In this document: piece by piece, positions 1-8,448 of the stretch
How the letters are laid out: the number at the start of each line of letters is the position of its first letter
How positions within the stretch are numbered: position 1 is the stretch's first letter
NCBI GenBank assembly: GCA_036403815.1
Contig: DASWQH010000042.1
Location: 14,624 to 78,623 of the forward strand
Source of the DNA: JACVRN01 sp036403815
GTDB taxonomy: Bacteria; Acidobacteriota; Blastocatellia; Pyrinomonadales; Pyrinomonadaceae
Direction: 5' to 3'
DNA: 64,000 nt
Translations under genes and position numbers: made by a program
Notes under the pieces: model-generated
Databases searched by the model: none
Told to the model about the DNA's origin: nothing
The model's input: the letters and a program-made list of their open reading frames with translations, nothing else

Positions 1-2
1 TT

Positions 3-656
3 GCGGCGGACGCGGTGATGGAGGCGGCAGACGCAGGTCTAGCGCTCGTAGTCTGCATCACGGAAGGCATTCCAGTGTTGGATATGGTGAAGGTCAGGGA
101 ATATCTGGCCGACAAGACTACACGTCTCATAGGGCCTAACTGTCCGGGCGTTATAAGCCCTGGCAAGTGCAAGATAGGCATCATGCCCGGCCACATACAT
201 AAAGAGGGACGCATCGGCGTCGTCTCGCGCTCAGGGACGTTGACCTACGAGGCTGTGGGACAGTTGACGGCGCTCGGTCTGGGACAATCAACCGCCATAG
301 GTATCGGCGGCGACCCCATCGTCGGCACCACGCACGTTGATGCTCTGGCGCTCTTTCAGGCGGATGAAGAGACGGACGGCATAGTGATGATTGGCGAAAT
401 CGGCGGCACTGCCGAAGAGGACGCAGCCGCCTTTGCTAAAGAGAATGTGACAAAGCCTATTGTCGCCTTCATAGCGGGACAGACCGCGCCGCCGGGACGC
501 CGCATGGGTCACGCCGGAGCCATCATCGCTGGCGGCAAAGGAACGGCAGCCGAGAAGATGAAAGCTCTGGAAGAAGCAGGCATACGCGTCGTACAGTCAC
601 CCGCGGACATAGGCCAGGCTATGAAGGACGCGCTCGGCTCAAGCGCTTCGGCATAA
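3..656 (+). CDS. sucD: Succinyl-CoA ligase alpha subunit, 5' end cut by window
   Basis: Alpha subunit of succinyl-CoA synthetase, the TCA-cycle enzyme that interconverts succinyl-CoA and succinate with formation of ATP or GTP. The reading frame is already open at base 3, and about 217 residues remain of a family length near 290, so the CoA-binding N-terminus lies outside the window. The visible part has the ITEGIPVLDM stretch, the GPNCPG motif and the phospho-histidine region RMGHAGAIIAGGKG, with the active histidine codon at 510-512. The beta subunit gene sucC would be expected just upstream but is not in view. The gene ends five bases before a repeat hairpin. Identity is certain. Confidence 0.97.
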   Translation, partial: AADAVMEAADAGLALVVCITEGIPVLDMVKVREYLADKTTRLIGPNCPGVISPGKCKIGIMPGHIHKEGRIGVVSRSGTLTYEAVGQLTALGLGQSTAIGIGGDPIVGTTHVDALALFQADEETDGIVMIGEIGGTAEEDAAAFAKENVTKPIVAFIAGQTAPPGRRMGHAGAIIAGGKGTAAEKMKALEEAGIRVVQSPADIGQAMKDALGSSASA

Positions 657-660
657 ACCC

Positions 661-734
661 AGAGGCTAGAGCTCAGAGGTTAGAGGTCAGTAAAAAGCAT
701 TTCACTAGCCTCTAACCTCTGACCTCTGACCTCT
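661..734. repeat. Heptamer-repeat hairpin after sucD
   Basis: Inverted repeat whose arms are degenerate 7-nt units (GAGGTTA, GAGGTCA and variants) read as the reverse complement in the second arm. It starts 5 nt after the sucD stop and ends just before the ndk ribosome-binding site. The transcript would fold into a long imperfect hairpin. Its arms resemble those at 26236-26321. Confidence 0.8.
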
Positions 735-750
735 TCATTTCGAGGAGCAA

Positions 751-1179
751 ATGGCAGAACAGACAGGTAATCTTACTTTCGGCATTATCAAGCCCGACGC
801 GGTACGAGCAGGAAAGACTGGACAGATTATTCAACGCATTACGGACGGAGGCTTTCGCCTGCGTGGGTTGAAGCTTATATACATGACGCTGCGCGAGGCC
901 GAAGGTTTTTACGCGGTTCACCGCGAGCGCCCCTTCTTCGGAGAGTTGACAGAGTTCATGTCCGGCGGCGCGTGCGTGGTGATGGCTCTGGAGAAAGAGA
1001 ATGCTGTGCGCGCGTGGCGTGATTTTATGGGCGCGACCGATCCGGGCAAGGCCGACGAGGGAACGCTCCGCAAAGAGTTCGGAGCTTCTATGGGCGAGAA
1101 CGCCGTCCACGGCTCGGATTCGGAAGAGAACGCGCGAATTGAAATCTCATACTTCTTCAGCCAGCTTGAGCTGGTTTAA
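751..1179 (+). CDS. ndk: Nucleoside diphosphate kinase
   Basis: Transfers the gamma phosphate of ATP to other nucleoside diphosphates and so balances NTP and dNTP pools in the cytoplasm. The 142-residue product has the usual family length. It opens with LTFGIIKPDAV and carries the active-site histidine at about residue 120 in NAVHGSDS. The ATG is preceded by GAGGAG at good spacing. The frame runs on a few residues past the usual end (EISYFFSQLELV). The gene sits between sucD and a zinc-ribbon membrane protein with no sign of a tight operon. Identity is secure. Confidence 0.97.
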   Translation: MAEQTGNLTFGIIKPDAVRAGKTGQIIQRITDGGFRLRGLKLIYMTLREAEGFYAVHRERPFFGELTEFMSGGACVVMALEKENAVRAWRDFMGATDPGKADEGTLRKEFGASMGENAVHGSDSEENARIEISYFFSQLELV

Positions 1180-1240
1180 CCCCGGAAGTGCGCGAAGGAT
1201 GTTTCGCGGCGCGCCCCCTACTTGAAAACGGAGAGCGAAG

Positions 1241-1858
1241 ATGAAACGTTGCCCCAGTTGCGAAAGAACATACACAGACGATGCTTTGAGCTTTTGCCCT
1301 AACGACGGCACTCCGCTCGTCACGGACACGCCGCCCGCTTCCTTTGACCCGCAGGCGACCATCATGGCTTCGCCGCCCAAAGTGTCTGCGCCATCGGGGC
1401 CGTTCGATCAGCCTTCGGGGCCGACCGACTGGCCTTCGCAGCCGCCGCCTTCTCCTGTGCAGAGCGACTGGTCTACACCACAGCCTCCTGCACAGCAGAG
1501 CGGTTGGGGCGGGACACCCGGCAGCTACCAGCCCGGCTCGCAGGTGATGGGAGGAACCGGCTGGCAAGCTCCGCCTCCGCCGCCCTTTCCAGGCGCGGGC
1601 GCAGGTCAGGAAAAGGGACTTGCCATCGCTGCCTTAGTCTGCGGCGTCATCAGCTTATTATGTTTCACACTGGCAGGCCCGGTCGCAATCATACTGGGCG
1701 TCATGGCTCTCAATAAAGAGAAGAATGATCCGGTGCGTTACGGTGGGGGCAAAGGCATGGCTATCGGCGGCATCGTCACAGGCTCCATTGCTACGCTGCT
1801 GTTCGTAATCGTCATCCTTTTCTTTATCATCGGCGGCATAAGCGGCGGAATGCGTTAA
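1241..1858 (+). CDS. Half zinc-ribbon, proline-rich, DUF4190 membrane protein
   Basis: 205-residue protein with three parts. Residues 1-26 form a short metal-binding knuckle (C4, C7, C19 followed by NDG), a three-cysteine version of a zinc ribbon. Residues 30-120 are a Pro/Ser/Gln-rich, probably disordered linker. The C-terminal 80 residues carry two hydrophobic segments with repeated glycines, typical of DUF4190. The N-terminus should face the cytoplasm. Similar CPxC...C..DG knuckles recur in this window (49713-50123). The function is unknown; the family is generally treated as a small membrane-anchored sensor or scaffold. The start has a GAGCGAAG-type upstream signal. Confidence 0.75.
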   Translation: MKRCPSCERTYTDDALSFCPNDGTPLVTDTPPASFDPQATIMASPPKVSAPSGPFDQPSGPTDWPSQPPPSPVQSDWSTPQPPAQQSGWGGTPGSYQPGSQVMGGTGWQAPPPPPFPGAGAGQEKGLAIAALVCGVISLLCFTLAGPVAIILGVMALNKEKNDPVRYGGGKGMAIGGIVTGSIATLLFVIVILFFIIGGISGGMR

Positions 1859-1950
1859 GCCGCCAGCCGCACATGTTCGGATATGCGCAGGATGCACGGC
1901 ACAATGGCCTTGCCGTATAATTATCCGAACAGGAAATAAACAGGTTCTAT

Positions 1951-2472
1951 ATGTCAATTATCAGCGACGTTATCGAATCGACCAAGGCGATTATCAAGGG
2001 CATGGGCGTCACCTTCTCTTATATCCCCAGAGAGAAGTGGACGGTCGAATACCCGGATGAGCCTATCACGGTGCAGCCGCGCTATCGCGGCCAGCATCTT
2101 CTGCACGTAGACGAGCTTGGCAGGGAAAAGTGCGTGGCCTGTTTTCTATGCGCCGCCGCCTGCCCATCGGAGTGCATCTACATCGTCGCAACAGACGACC
2201 CGCGCCCGCCCGAAGAGCGCATCGGCGTCGAGGAGCGTTATGCGAGCGTCTATAATATTGATTACGGTCGCTGCATCTTCTGCGGCTACTGTGTAGAGGC
2301 TTGCCCGAAGGACGCCATCACGCACGGCTACAACTTCGAGCTGTCTGTCTACAGCCGCGCAGACCTTCTGAAGACTAAAGACGACCTGCTGATTACCAAG
2401 CAGCTTCAATCGCTTAATTATCGCGTCGCCTCTTCCGACGAAGATGTCAACTCGGAATACAAAGAAGTCTAG
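1951..2472 (+). CDS. nuoI: NADH-quinone oxidoreductase subunit I, stand-alone
   Basis: Peripheral-arm subunit of respiratory complex I that holds the two [4Fe-4S] clusters N6a and N6b, which pass electrons towards the quinone. The 173-residue product shows two complete ferredoxin motifs: C61-C64-C67 with C71, and C108-C111-C114 with C118. An N-terminal helix (IESTKAIIKGMGVTF) fits the membrane-facing end of the family. No other nuo gene is near, so this copy is outside the usual nuo operon. A TATAAT-like box at 1916-1921, shortly before the start, could give it its own promoter, but no convincing -35 box is visible. The stop directly abuts a hairpin. Confidence 0.93.
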   Translation: MSIISDVIESTKAIIKGMGVTFSYIPREKWTVEYPDEPITVQPRYRGQHLLHVDELGREKCVACFLCAAACPSECIYIVATDDPRPPEERIGVEERYASVYNIDYGRCIFCGYCVEACPKDAITHGYNFELSVYSRADLLKTKDDLLITKQLQSLNYRVASSDEDVNSEYKEV

Positions 2473-2570
2473 AAAATTAAAAAGGCAAAATTAAAAAGGC
2501 AAAAGTGAGGACGGAAATTCAATGTCTCTTGTCTTCACTTTTGCCTTTTGCATTTTTAATTTTGCCTTTA
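2473..2570. repeat. Heptamer-repeat hairpin after nuoI
   Basis: Arms at 2473-2512 and 2531-2569 consist of alternating AAAATTA and AAAAGGC units and their complement. The first arm begins at the base after the nuoI stop. Loop of about 20 nt. The AT-rich arms resemble those at 7603-7713. Confidence 0.8.
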
Positions 2571-2580
2571 CCATGTGTTT

Positions 2581-4416
2581 ATGGCCTACCGAGAGTTTCA
2601 TTACCGTTGGGAATATGACCTGAAGGCCAGCCCGGAAGCGTTGTGGCCGTTTGTGGCCGACACCAATCGCTTCAACCGAGATACGGGCGTGCCTGCGGTC
2701 GAAGTTGAAAGCGGTGATAAGCAGTCGAAGTCTGAGAGCGTACGGCGCTTGAGCCTTTCGCGCTTCGGGGTGCGTGTCGAATGGGAGGAAGAGCCGTTCG
2801 AGTGGATAAAGCCCTATCGCTTCGGCGTCGTGCGCCGTTATTTCAAAGGCCCCGTGGCCGAGATGCGAGTGCTTGTGGAATTGAAGCCGAAGGAGACGGG
2901 CGGTACTCATCTCGTTTATGAAGTCTGGGCGCAGCCGAAATCCGCTCTGGGGCTGACGGCCATTCCCATTCAAATCGGTCTTATCAGCAAGCGAAGCTTC
3001 GCCGCAGCTTTTCGCCGCTATGACAAGTTAGCCTTAAGCGGCGAGTCGCCTCTGTACCAGCCTGCGCCTGTAAGCTTCACAGGTGGCGGGCGCGAGCGAC
3101 TGCGCGGCTTAAGCGACAAACTGGTAGAGCAGGGCGCAACTGGCGAAATCGTACGCAAGCTTTCAGAGTTGCTTGAGCAGGCGGATGATTTGACGCTGGC
3201 GCGCATACGCTCGCACGCGCTGGCGGATTACTGGGGATTTCAGCGCAGGGACGTGCTTGAGATTTGCCTGTGGGCTACGCGGGTCGGCCTGCTTGATCTT
3301 CAATGGGACTTGCTCTGCCCGCACTGTCGCGGGGCAGCCGCTTCGAGCCGTTCGCTGACAGGCATCAGCGCGCAGGTTTACTGCGGAAGCTGCGACGTGG
3401 ATTTCAAAATCAACTTTGACAACACGACGGAGCTGACCTTTCGTCCGAATCCATCCATACGCCAGATAGAGGTGCGCGAGTTCTGTATCGGCGGCCCGCA
3501 GGTCACGCCGCACATAGTCGCGCAGCAGCTTGTTGACCCGGAAGAAACAAGAGAGCTAAAGCTTGCGCTCGAACAGGGGCGCTATCGCTTGCGTGGCAGA
3601 GATGTGCCCGGAGAGCTTTACTTGCAGGTAACGGAAGGCGGCGCGTCTGAAATTGCTTTGCGTGCAAGCGATGAGGGCTGGCCTGTTGAAGAGCTGGTCT
3701 TGGATACAAGCCCTACGCTGCGGGTTGAGAACAAGACCGGCGGTGAATTATTCCTTTCTCTGGAGCGCACCGCGTGGAGCGATCAGTCTGCGACCGCAGC
3801 CGAAGTGACTGCGCTTCAGGTGTTCCGCGATCTATTCAGTAACGAAGCCCTGCGACCGGGCGAGCAAATTTCCGTCGGCAGCCTGACGGTTCTCTTCACA
3901 GACCTGAAGGATTCCACGCGGCTCTATCGTGAGATAGGGGACGCTCCGGCCTTCGGCAGCGTGATGAATCATTTCGATGTCCTGCGCGAAGCTATAGCCG
4001 AAGAAGAAGGCGCGCTGGTGAAGACCATAGGCGACGCCATCATGGCCGTGTTTCGTCGTCCGGCTGGCGCGATGCGCGCAATCTTCAAAGCACAGAAGCG
4101 ACTCGCCAATCCGAGCGCGGGGATGCGACCGCTCAAGCTGAAAGTGGGCATCCACGCGGGGCCTAGCATCGCCGTCACCCTGAACGAACGGCTGGATTAT
4201 TTCGGCTGCACGGTCAACATGGCCGCGCGCCTCGAAGGTCTCTCGACGGGCGAAGACGTGGTTATCTCTTCCACCGTTTACGCAGACCCGGAAGTAGCGG
4301 AGCTGCTCGCCAGCCCGGATTGCAACCTGACGGCCACCGCTTTCGATCAGATGCTAAAGGGATTCGATGAAGAAAGCTTTATGCTCTGGCGGGTTAAAAC
4401 AAGGGATGAGGGATGA
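2581..4416 (+). CDS. Class III adenylate/guanylate cyclase with SRPBCC and zinc-ribbon domains
   Basis: Predicted cyclase making cAMP or cGMP from the NTP. Residues 1-160 look like an SRPBCC (START-like) lipid or small-molecule pocket. Residues about 160-420 match the DUF5939-type region and hold a CPHC...CGSC zinc ribbon near 246-275. The catalytic domain covers about 433-585. It has both metal-binding aspartates (FTDLKDST and TIGDAIMAVF) and the transition-state Asn/Arg in VNMAARLE. The homodimer should therefore be active; substrate choice cannot be read with certainty. Start: ATG at 2581, or a GTG two codons earlier. The last codons and the TGA lie in a heptamer repeat. A cyclic-nucleotide-binding protein at 6737 is a plausible receiver. 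Confidence 0.88.
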   Translation: MAYREFHYRWEYDLKASPEALWPFVADTNRFNRDTGVPAVEVESGDKQSKSESVRRLSLSRFGVRVEWEEEPFEWIKPYRFGVVRRYFKGPVAEMRVLVELKPKETGGTHLVYEVWAQPKSALGLTAIPIQIGLISKRSFAAAFRRYDKLALSGESPLYQPAPVSFTGGGRERLRGLSDKLVEQGATGEIVRKLSELLEQADDLTLARIRSHALADYWGFQRRDVLEICLWATRVGLLDLQWDLLCPHCRGAAASSRSLTGISAQVYCGSCDVDFKINFDNTTELTFRPNPSIRQIEVREFCIGGPQVTPHIVAQQLVDPEETRELKLALEQGRYRLRGRDVPGELYLQVTEGGASEIALRASDEGWPVEELVLDTSPTLRVENKTGGELFLSLERTAWSDQSATAAEVTALQVFRDLFSNEALRPGEQISVGSLTVLFTDLKDSTRLYREIGDAPAFGSVMNHFDVLREAIAEEEGALVKTIGDAIMAVFRRPAGAMRAIFKAQKRLANPSAGMRPLKLKVGIHAGPSIAVTLNERLDYFGCTVNMAARLEGLSTGEDVVISSTVYADPEVAELLASPDCNLTATAFDQMLKGFDEESFMLWRVKTRDEG

Positions 4417-4521
4417 GGGATGAAGGATGAAAATGTGACAAAGCCTGACGGCTTTGATTCTGTTAATTTAGACACGCCTGAAAGGAGTGTCCCAACTTCA
4501 TCCCTCATCCTTCATCCCTTG
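4401..4521. repeat. Heptamer-repeat hairpin with nested element
   Basis: Outer arms at 4401-4434 and 4496-4520 are GGATGAG/GGATGAA units and their complement. The loop (4435-4493) holds a second element that begins GTGACAAAGC, ends GTGTCCC and closely matches 7626-7680. The first outer arm supplies the stop of the cyclase gene. The structure also contains an ATG (4420) in frame with the next gene, which is probably not the real start. Confidence 0.8.
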
Positions 4522-5226
4522 ATTGCCGCGCGCGAGGTGGCGAAGATTTATCGTATGGGAGAGACGGATGTGGCGGCGCTCGACCATGTTTCGATGGGCG
4601 TGGACGAGGGAGAGTTTATAGCGATTCAGGGGACAAGCGGTTCCGGGAAATCAACTCTGCTGAATCTACTGGGCGGGCTTGATCGTCCGACGAGCGGCGA
4701 AGTCATCTTCGACGGAAAATCCCTTGAGCCTTTCAGCAAAAAAGAGATGGCGCGTTATCGCCGCCATTCGGTCGGGATGATCTTTCAGGGCTTCAATCTA
4801 ATCATGACCATGACCGCCGCCGAGAACGTGCGCCTTGCGCTTGCATTCGGCGGATTGCGCGGGCGTGAGCGTGATAACCGGGCGGAAGAATTACTGGCGC
4901 GAGTCGGGCTTAAAGATCGACTGGATCACAGGCCAGCGGAGTTGTCCGGCGGCGAGCAGCAGAGAGTCTCCATCGCACGCGCTCTAGCCAATCGCCCGCG
5001 AGTGTTGCTGGCGGACGAGCCGACTGGAAATCTGGATTCAACGCGGGCGCACGAGTTACTGGGGCTGCTGCGTGAAATGGTTGACCGCGACCGCCTGACG
5101 GTTATCATGGTCACGCACGATCAGGAGCTTGCCACAAGTTTTGCTGACCGCATCATTTTCATGAAGGACGGGCGCATCACGTCCCCTCTGCCTGAGCCTA
5201 AAGAAAAAGAGACACCTCGAAACTAA
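4519..5226 (+). CDS. ABC transporter ATPase, LolD/MacB type
   Basis: ATP-binding subunit of a lipoprotein-release or macrolide-export type ABC system. All motifs are present: Walker A GTSGSGKST, Q-loop FQGFNL, signature LSGGEQQRVSIARAL, Walker B VLLADEPTGNLDS and H-loop VTHDQE. The frame is open upstream to an ATG at 4420, but those 33 codons are repeat DNA. The TTG at 4519, directly before IAAREVAKIYRMG, matches the usual family start. A MacB-type permease lies 4.2 kb downstream at 9462 on the same strand and may be the partner. The stop is 5 bases before the methyltransferase start, so the two are probably co-transcribed. Confidence 0.92.
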   Translation: MIAAREVAKIYRMGETDVAALDHVSMGVDEGEFIAIQGTSGSGKSTLLNLLGGLDRPTSGEVIFDGKSLEPFSKKEMARYRRHSVGMIFQGFNLIMTMTAAENVRLALAFGGLRGRERDNRAEELLARVGLKDRLDHRPAELSGGEQQRVSIARALANRPRVLLADEPTGNLDSTRAHELLGLLREMVDRDRLTVIMVTHDQELATSFADRIIFMKDGRITSPLPEPKEKETPRN

Positions 5227-5231
5227 AGAGC

Positions 5232-6170
5232 ATGTTGCGGCTGTGGCTTCCAAAAAATGGCTCCGAAATATCGGACGAGATTGTGGCCTTCGACCCGGAG
5301 ACACTGAAACGGCTGCCCGTCAGAAAGCAGCAGGTCATACAAGATTTCCTCTCGCGCGGAAACCGTACGGCAGCGCGTATTGTTAACGATATTCCCGAAC
5401 GCAACGGCGAGCTTGAGGAGGGTGCAGTTGATCGTCTGCTTATCAACGCGCACTGCGAGATACAGCGCATCTCCGAAGAGTTCCAACACGGTCAGCGCGT
5501 GCTGGAGCTTTTAAAGCCGCTCGTCCATGTGCTCCGCGAGAAGGGAATGAAAAGTTCCATCCGTGTGGTAGATATAGGCTGCGGCACAGGCTTCGTCGTA
5601 CGCTGGTTGGCCGCGCACCTTTCAGCGCTGGGGACGGACGTTGAACTCATAGGCGCAGACTACAACGCAGCTCTCGTCGAAGAAGCCGGACAGTTAGCAA
5701 GAGCTGAAAATTTAACTTGCTCTTTTGTCGTCGCCAACGCCTTTCGCCTTAAATCACCTGCTACTATTTATCTCTCGACCGGCATTCTTCATCACTTTCA
5801 AGGTGCTGGTCTGGTGCGACTCTTTGAGCAGCACGACCGTCAGGAAACACAAGCCTTTCTTCACTTCGACTTTCAGCCCGCATTGTTTGCACCCTTCGGC
5901 TCATGGCTCTTTCACGCCGCGCGTATGCGCGAGCCGCTTTCAAGGCATGATGGGGTGCTCTCGGCAATGCGCGTACACAGCGGCCAGGCGTTGCTCACGG
6001 CTGCGCGACGGGGTGCGCCGCGCTTTCGCTCCAGTATCTACGGGGCGCGTCTCTGGCGGCTGCCTCTCCCGCGCGTGTTTCATACGGTCATGGGCATTCT
6101 CCCTGAAGATGAAGAGGCTTTGGTAAACGCGCTCGGCAAGCGCGCCACGCGGCTGGGAGAATTCGGTTGA
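5232..6170 (+). CDS. Class I SAM-dependent methyltransferase
   Basis: 312-residue protein whose middle holds a Rossmann methyltransferase domain. Motif I VVDIGCGTGFV is at about residue 113, followed by an acidic motif II region (VELIGADYN). The first 100 residues are a helical extension of unknown role. The C-terminal 100 residues include HFDFQP and a stretch of arginines. The substrate cannot be predicted. It follows the ABC ATPase by 5 bases, and its stop overlaps the TTG start of the next gene (TTGA), so the three genes look translationally linked. Confidence 0.8.
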   Translation: MLRLWLPKNGSEISDEIVAFDPETLKRLPVRKQQVIQDFLSRGNRTAARIVNDIPERNGELEEGAVDRLLINAHCEIQRISEEFQHGQRVLELLKPLVHVLREKGMKSSIRVVDIGCGTGFVVRWLAAHLSALGTDVELIGADYNAALVEEAGQLARAENLTCSFVVANAFRLKSPATIYLSTGILHHFQGAGLVRLFEQHDRQETQAFLHFDFQPALFAPFGSWLFHAARMREPLSRHDGVLSAMRVHSGQALLTAARRGAPRFRSSIYGARLWRLPLPRVFHTVMGILPEDEEALVNALGKRATRLGEFG

Positions 6171-6688
6171 CCCCTCTTTTGCTATACATGCTTGCGACCA
6201 TTGATGCAGCATTCTGCGGCTATCGTGCAGCCGCAGGCCGCTCCGCGCTCATTCACAAAAAGAGTTATTACAGGCGTGCGATGCTGCGCGGTGCGCTCTA
6301 CGGGCAAGCGGCGGTTGTGTTGGTCGGCGTTCTGCTGGCGATACTGCTTTTTTTCTCGCAGGGGCGCGCGGGCTTGATTGAAGATTTGCTAACGGCTGGA
6401 GAGTGCATGCTTTTTGTTTATCTTCCTTATGCGATTATTATTCTCATCGCGTTTGCTTTTCGCTGTCTGCCGTCCGTTGATGTTCGGAGCCTGATGAGCG
6501 TTCTTATCTTCGGCCCCCTGACGCTCGCAAGACCTTTTGTCGCCGTAGCCGGAGTGGCATGGGGCATCATCGCAACACGGCGCATAGAAGTGATAGTCGT
6601 AGGCACTCTGGCTCTGCTGTTAATGCTCTGCCTGGAGCCTTTGCTTGGTTGGATGAAAGTTTACGCCCCTGTCTATAAAGAGGTTTGA
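6167..6688 (+). CDS. Hypothetical four-helix membrane protein
   Basis: 173-residue integral membrane protein with four clear hydrophobic segments (near residues 45-65, 77-98, 108-132 and 143-162) and short polar ends. No family is recognised. The proposed TTG start at 6167 overlaps the stop of the methyltransferase gene. An ATG at 6188 is an alternative that would lose only seven residues. The tight overlap implies co-translation with the methyltransferase, so its job is probably linked to whatever that enzyme modifies, but this is inference. Confidence 0.6.
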   Translation: MTPLLLYMLATIDAAFCGYRAAAGRSALIHKKSYYRRAMLRGALYGQAAVVLVGVLLAILLFFSQGRAGLIEDLLTAGECMLFVYLPYAIIILIAFAFRCLPSVDVRSLMSVLIFGPLTLARPFVAVAGVAWGIIATRRIEVIVVGTLALLLMLCLEPLLGWMKVYAPVYKEV

Positions 6689-6736
6689 CGGCGTTCAGCG
6701 GGCGCTCCTTGCCTTGTACTTTGAATGAGGTGATCT

Positions 6737-7612
6737 ATGGCTACAGATGTTTCCCCTATGATGACGCTTGAGGCGTTGCGGTCTGTGCCGCTTTTCGCTT
6801 CGCTGGATGATGCGGCTACGCGCGAGTTGCGAAGCCTGCTGCATGTCGAGCAGGTAGGGAGCGAGACGGAGCTGTTTCATCATGGAGACGCGGGCGATGC
6901 CATGTACCTGATTGAGACGGGGCGCATACGCATTCACGTAGAAGATACAGTCGGCCATGATGTCACGCTGGCTGAGCTGGCGGGCGGCGATTTCTTCGGA
7001 GAAATGGCTCTGTTCGAGGGTAAGCCGCGCGCGGCGGATGCGACCGTTATCGAAGAAGCGCGGCTTGCCGTTCTCTCTCGCGAAGATTTCCTCACCTTCG
7101 TTCATCGTTACCCGGACGTTGCCCTCAAGATGCTGAGCGCCGTCACGGAACGCCTGCGACGTACAGATGAGCTGCTGCGCCAGAGAGTTTCGCGTAACGT
7201 CAACGAAGAAGCCGAGGCCATGATGACTCCGGCAGACCGCATGACGAATACGTTTGCCAACTTCGCCGGTAGCTGGAAATTCTTCATCGCCTCGCTTGTG
7301 CTGATATTAATCTGGGTGCTGTTGAATGCGTGGCTCCTGCGCAGCCGAATCTTCGACGTGTACCCGTTCAACCTGCTCGATCTGGTCTTCGGCATCATCG
7401 CCGGACTGCAAGCCCCCATCATTCTAATGGCGCAGAACCGCCAGTCGAATCAGGATCGTCTACGCGCAGACATCGAGTTTCAGATCAACCTGAAGAACGA
7501 GCTGAACCTGGCGGAAGTCCTGCGCCGCCTCGACGTTCTTGAGAGCGAGCGCCTGCCCAGACTCTTTGAAGAACAGAACGCACAACTCAAGGACGGAAAA
7601 AGGAAAAATTAA
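6737..7612 (+). CDS. Cyclic-nucleotide-binding protein with DUF1003 membrane domain
   Basis: 291 residues. Residues 10-130 form a CAP-family cNMP-binding domain with the phosphate-cassette glycines and acidic/arginine signature (GGDFFGEMALFEGKPRAA). Residues 165-260 are a DUF1003 domain with two transmembrane helices (near 172-195 and 207-230) and the LQAPIILMAQNRQ signature. The protein should bind cAMP or cGMP at the membrane, and the cyclase at 2581 is an obvious possible source. The DUF1003 output is unknown. Start: ATG with GAGGTGAT just upstream. The stop TAA lies inside the first arm of a repeat hairpin. Confidence 0.88.
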   Translation: MATDVSPMMTLEALRSVPLFASLDDAATRELRSLLHVEQVGSETELFHHGDAGDAMYLIETGRIRIHVEDTVGHDVTLAELAGGDFFGEMALFEGKPRAADATVIEEARLAVLSREDFLTFVHRYPDVALKMLSAVTERLRRTDELLRQRVSRNVNEEAEAMMTPADRMTNTFANFAGSWKFFIASLVLILIWVLLNAWLLRSRIFDVYPFNLLDLVFGIIAGLQAPIILMAQNRQSNQDRLRADIEFQINLKNELNLAEVLRRLDVLESERLPRLFEEQNAQLKDGKRKN

Positions 7613-7713
7613 AAATGCAAAATGTAGGACAAAGCTTACAGCTTTGATTCTTTTATTGATTCATGCTGAAAGCGTGTCCTCAATTTTGCGTTTTACATTT
7701 TGAATTTTGCATT
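7603..7713. repeat. AT-rich repeat hairpin with nested element
   Basis: Outer arms at 7603-7625 and 7681-7713 are AT-rich 7-nt type units related to those at 2473-2570. The loop holds 7626-7680, which runs from AGGACAAAGC to GCGTGTCCT and matches the loop of the hairpin at 4401-4521. The first arm includes the stop codon of the cyclic-nucleotide-binding protein. Confidence 0.75.
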
Positions 7714-7725
7714 TATAAAGGTTTC

Positions 7726-8448
7726 ATGATTCGAGCCATTTTTTTTGACTTCAACGGGGTCGTGATTGACGACGAGTCGCTGCAACTCAGTGCCTATCAA
7801 GAGGTGCTCGGCGCAGAAGGACTCACGCTGACGGACGAGGATTACTTCGGCTGTCTGGGCATGGACGACAAAACGTTTGTGCGTGCGGCCTTTGAGCGCG
7901 CAGGCAGGACAGTCTCCGACGAAGCTATGAATGTCATCATCGAGCGCAAGACGGAGCTTCACCGCGAGCTGATTAAAGACGACCTGCCGCTCTTTCCGGG
8001 CGTGGTAACTTTCATCAAGCACACCGCGCGCCATTACTCGCTCGGACTGGTCAGCATGGCGCGGCGCGTGGAGATAAGCCACGTGCTTGAGCGCGCCGCT
8101 CTGTTGAATGCATTCTCAGTCATAGTCAGCGCAGAAGATGTTAATGTGTGCAAGCCAGACCCGACGTGTTACAGGCTTGCGCTCGAACGATTGAACGAGA
8201 AGCGCCGCGCATTGAATGAGCCGCCGGTTCTCCCACAGGAGTGCCTGGTCATAGAAGATTCGCCGCCCGGAGTTCAATCAGGCCGCGCCGCCGGAATGCA
8301 CACGCTCGGCGTCACCAACACGGTCACGGAAGAACAGTTACGCGCCGCTCAAGCGGATGTCGTCACACATAACCTCTACGACTGGAACGCCGACGCCGTG
8401 CATCATGTCTTCAACAATTCAGAAAGCAGAGTGCAGAATGATGAATGA
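7726..8448 (+). CDS. HAD-superfamily hydrolase with DxN motif
   Basis: Beta-phosphoglucomutase/phosphatase-like HAD protein of 240 residues. Motif I reads FFDFNGVV: the nucleophile Asp is kept, but the usual second Asp (general acid/base) is Asn. The motif III lysine is in VCKPDP, and motif IV is LVIEDSPPGVQSG. A helical cap lies between motif I and motif II. The substrate is unknown. The frame is open upstream to 7663, but that part is repeat DNA; the ATG at 7726 with AAAGG before it is the sensible start. The last eight codons (SESRVQND and the following E) and the stop come from the next repeat hairpin. Confidence 0.85.
   Translation: MIRAIFFDFNGVVIDDESLQLSAYQEVLGAEGLTLTDEDYFGCLGMDDKTFVRAAFERAGRTVSDEAMNVIIERKTELHRELIKDDLPLFPGVVTFIKHTARHYSLGLVSMARRVEISHVLERAALLNAFSVIVSAEDVNVCKPDPTCYRLALERLNEKRRALNEPPVLPQECLVIEDSPPGVQSGRAAGMHTLGVTNTVTEEQLRAAQADVVTHNLYDWNADAVHHVFNNSESRVQNDE

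Noticed and set aside
4420..4518. Upstream ATG for the ABC ATPase
   Set aside because: These 33 codons are repeat-hairpin sequence and do not match the family N-terminus; TTG at 4519 fits better.
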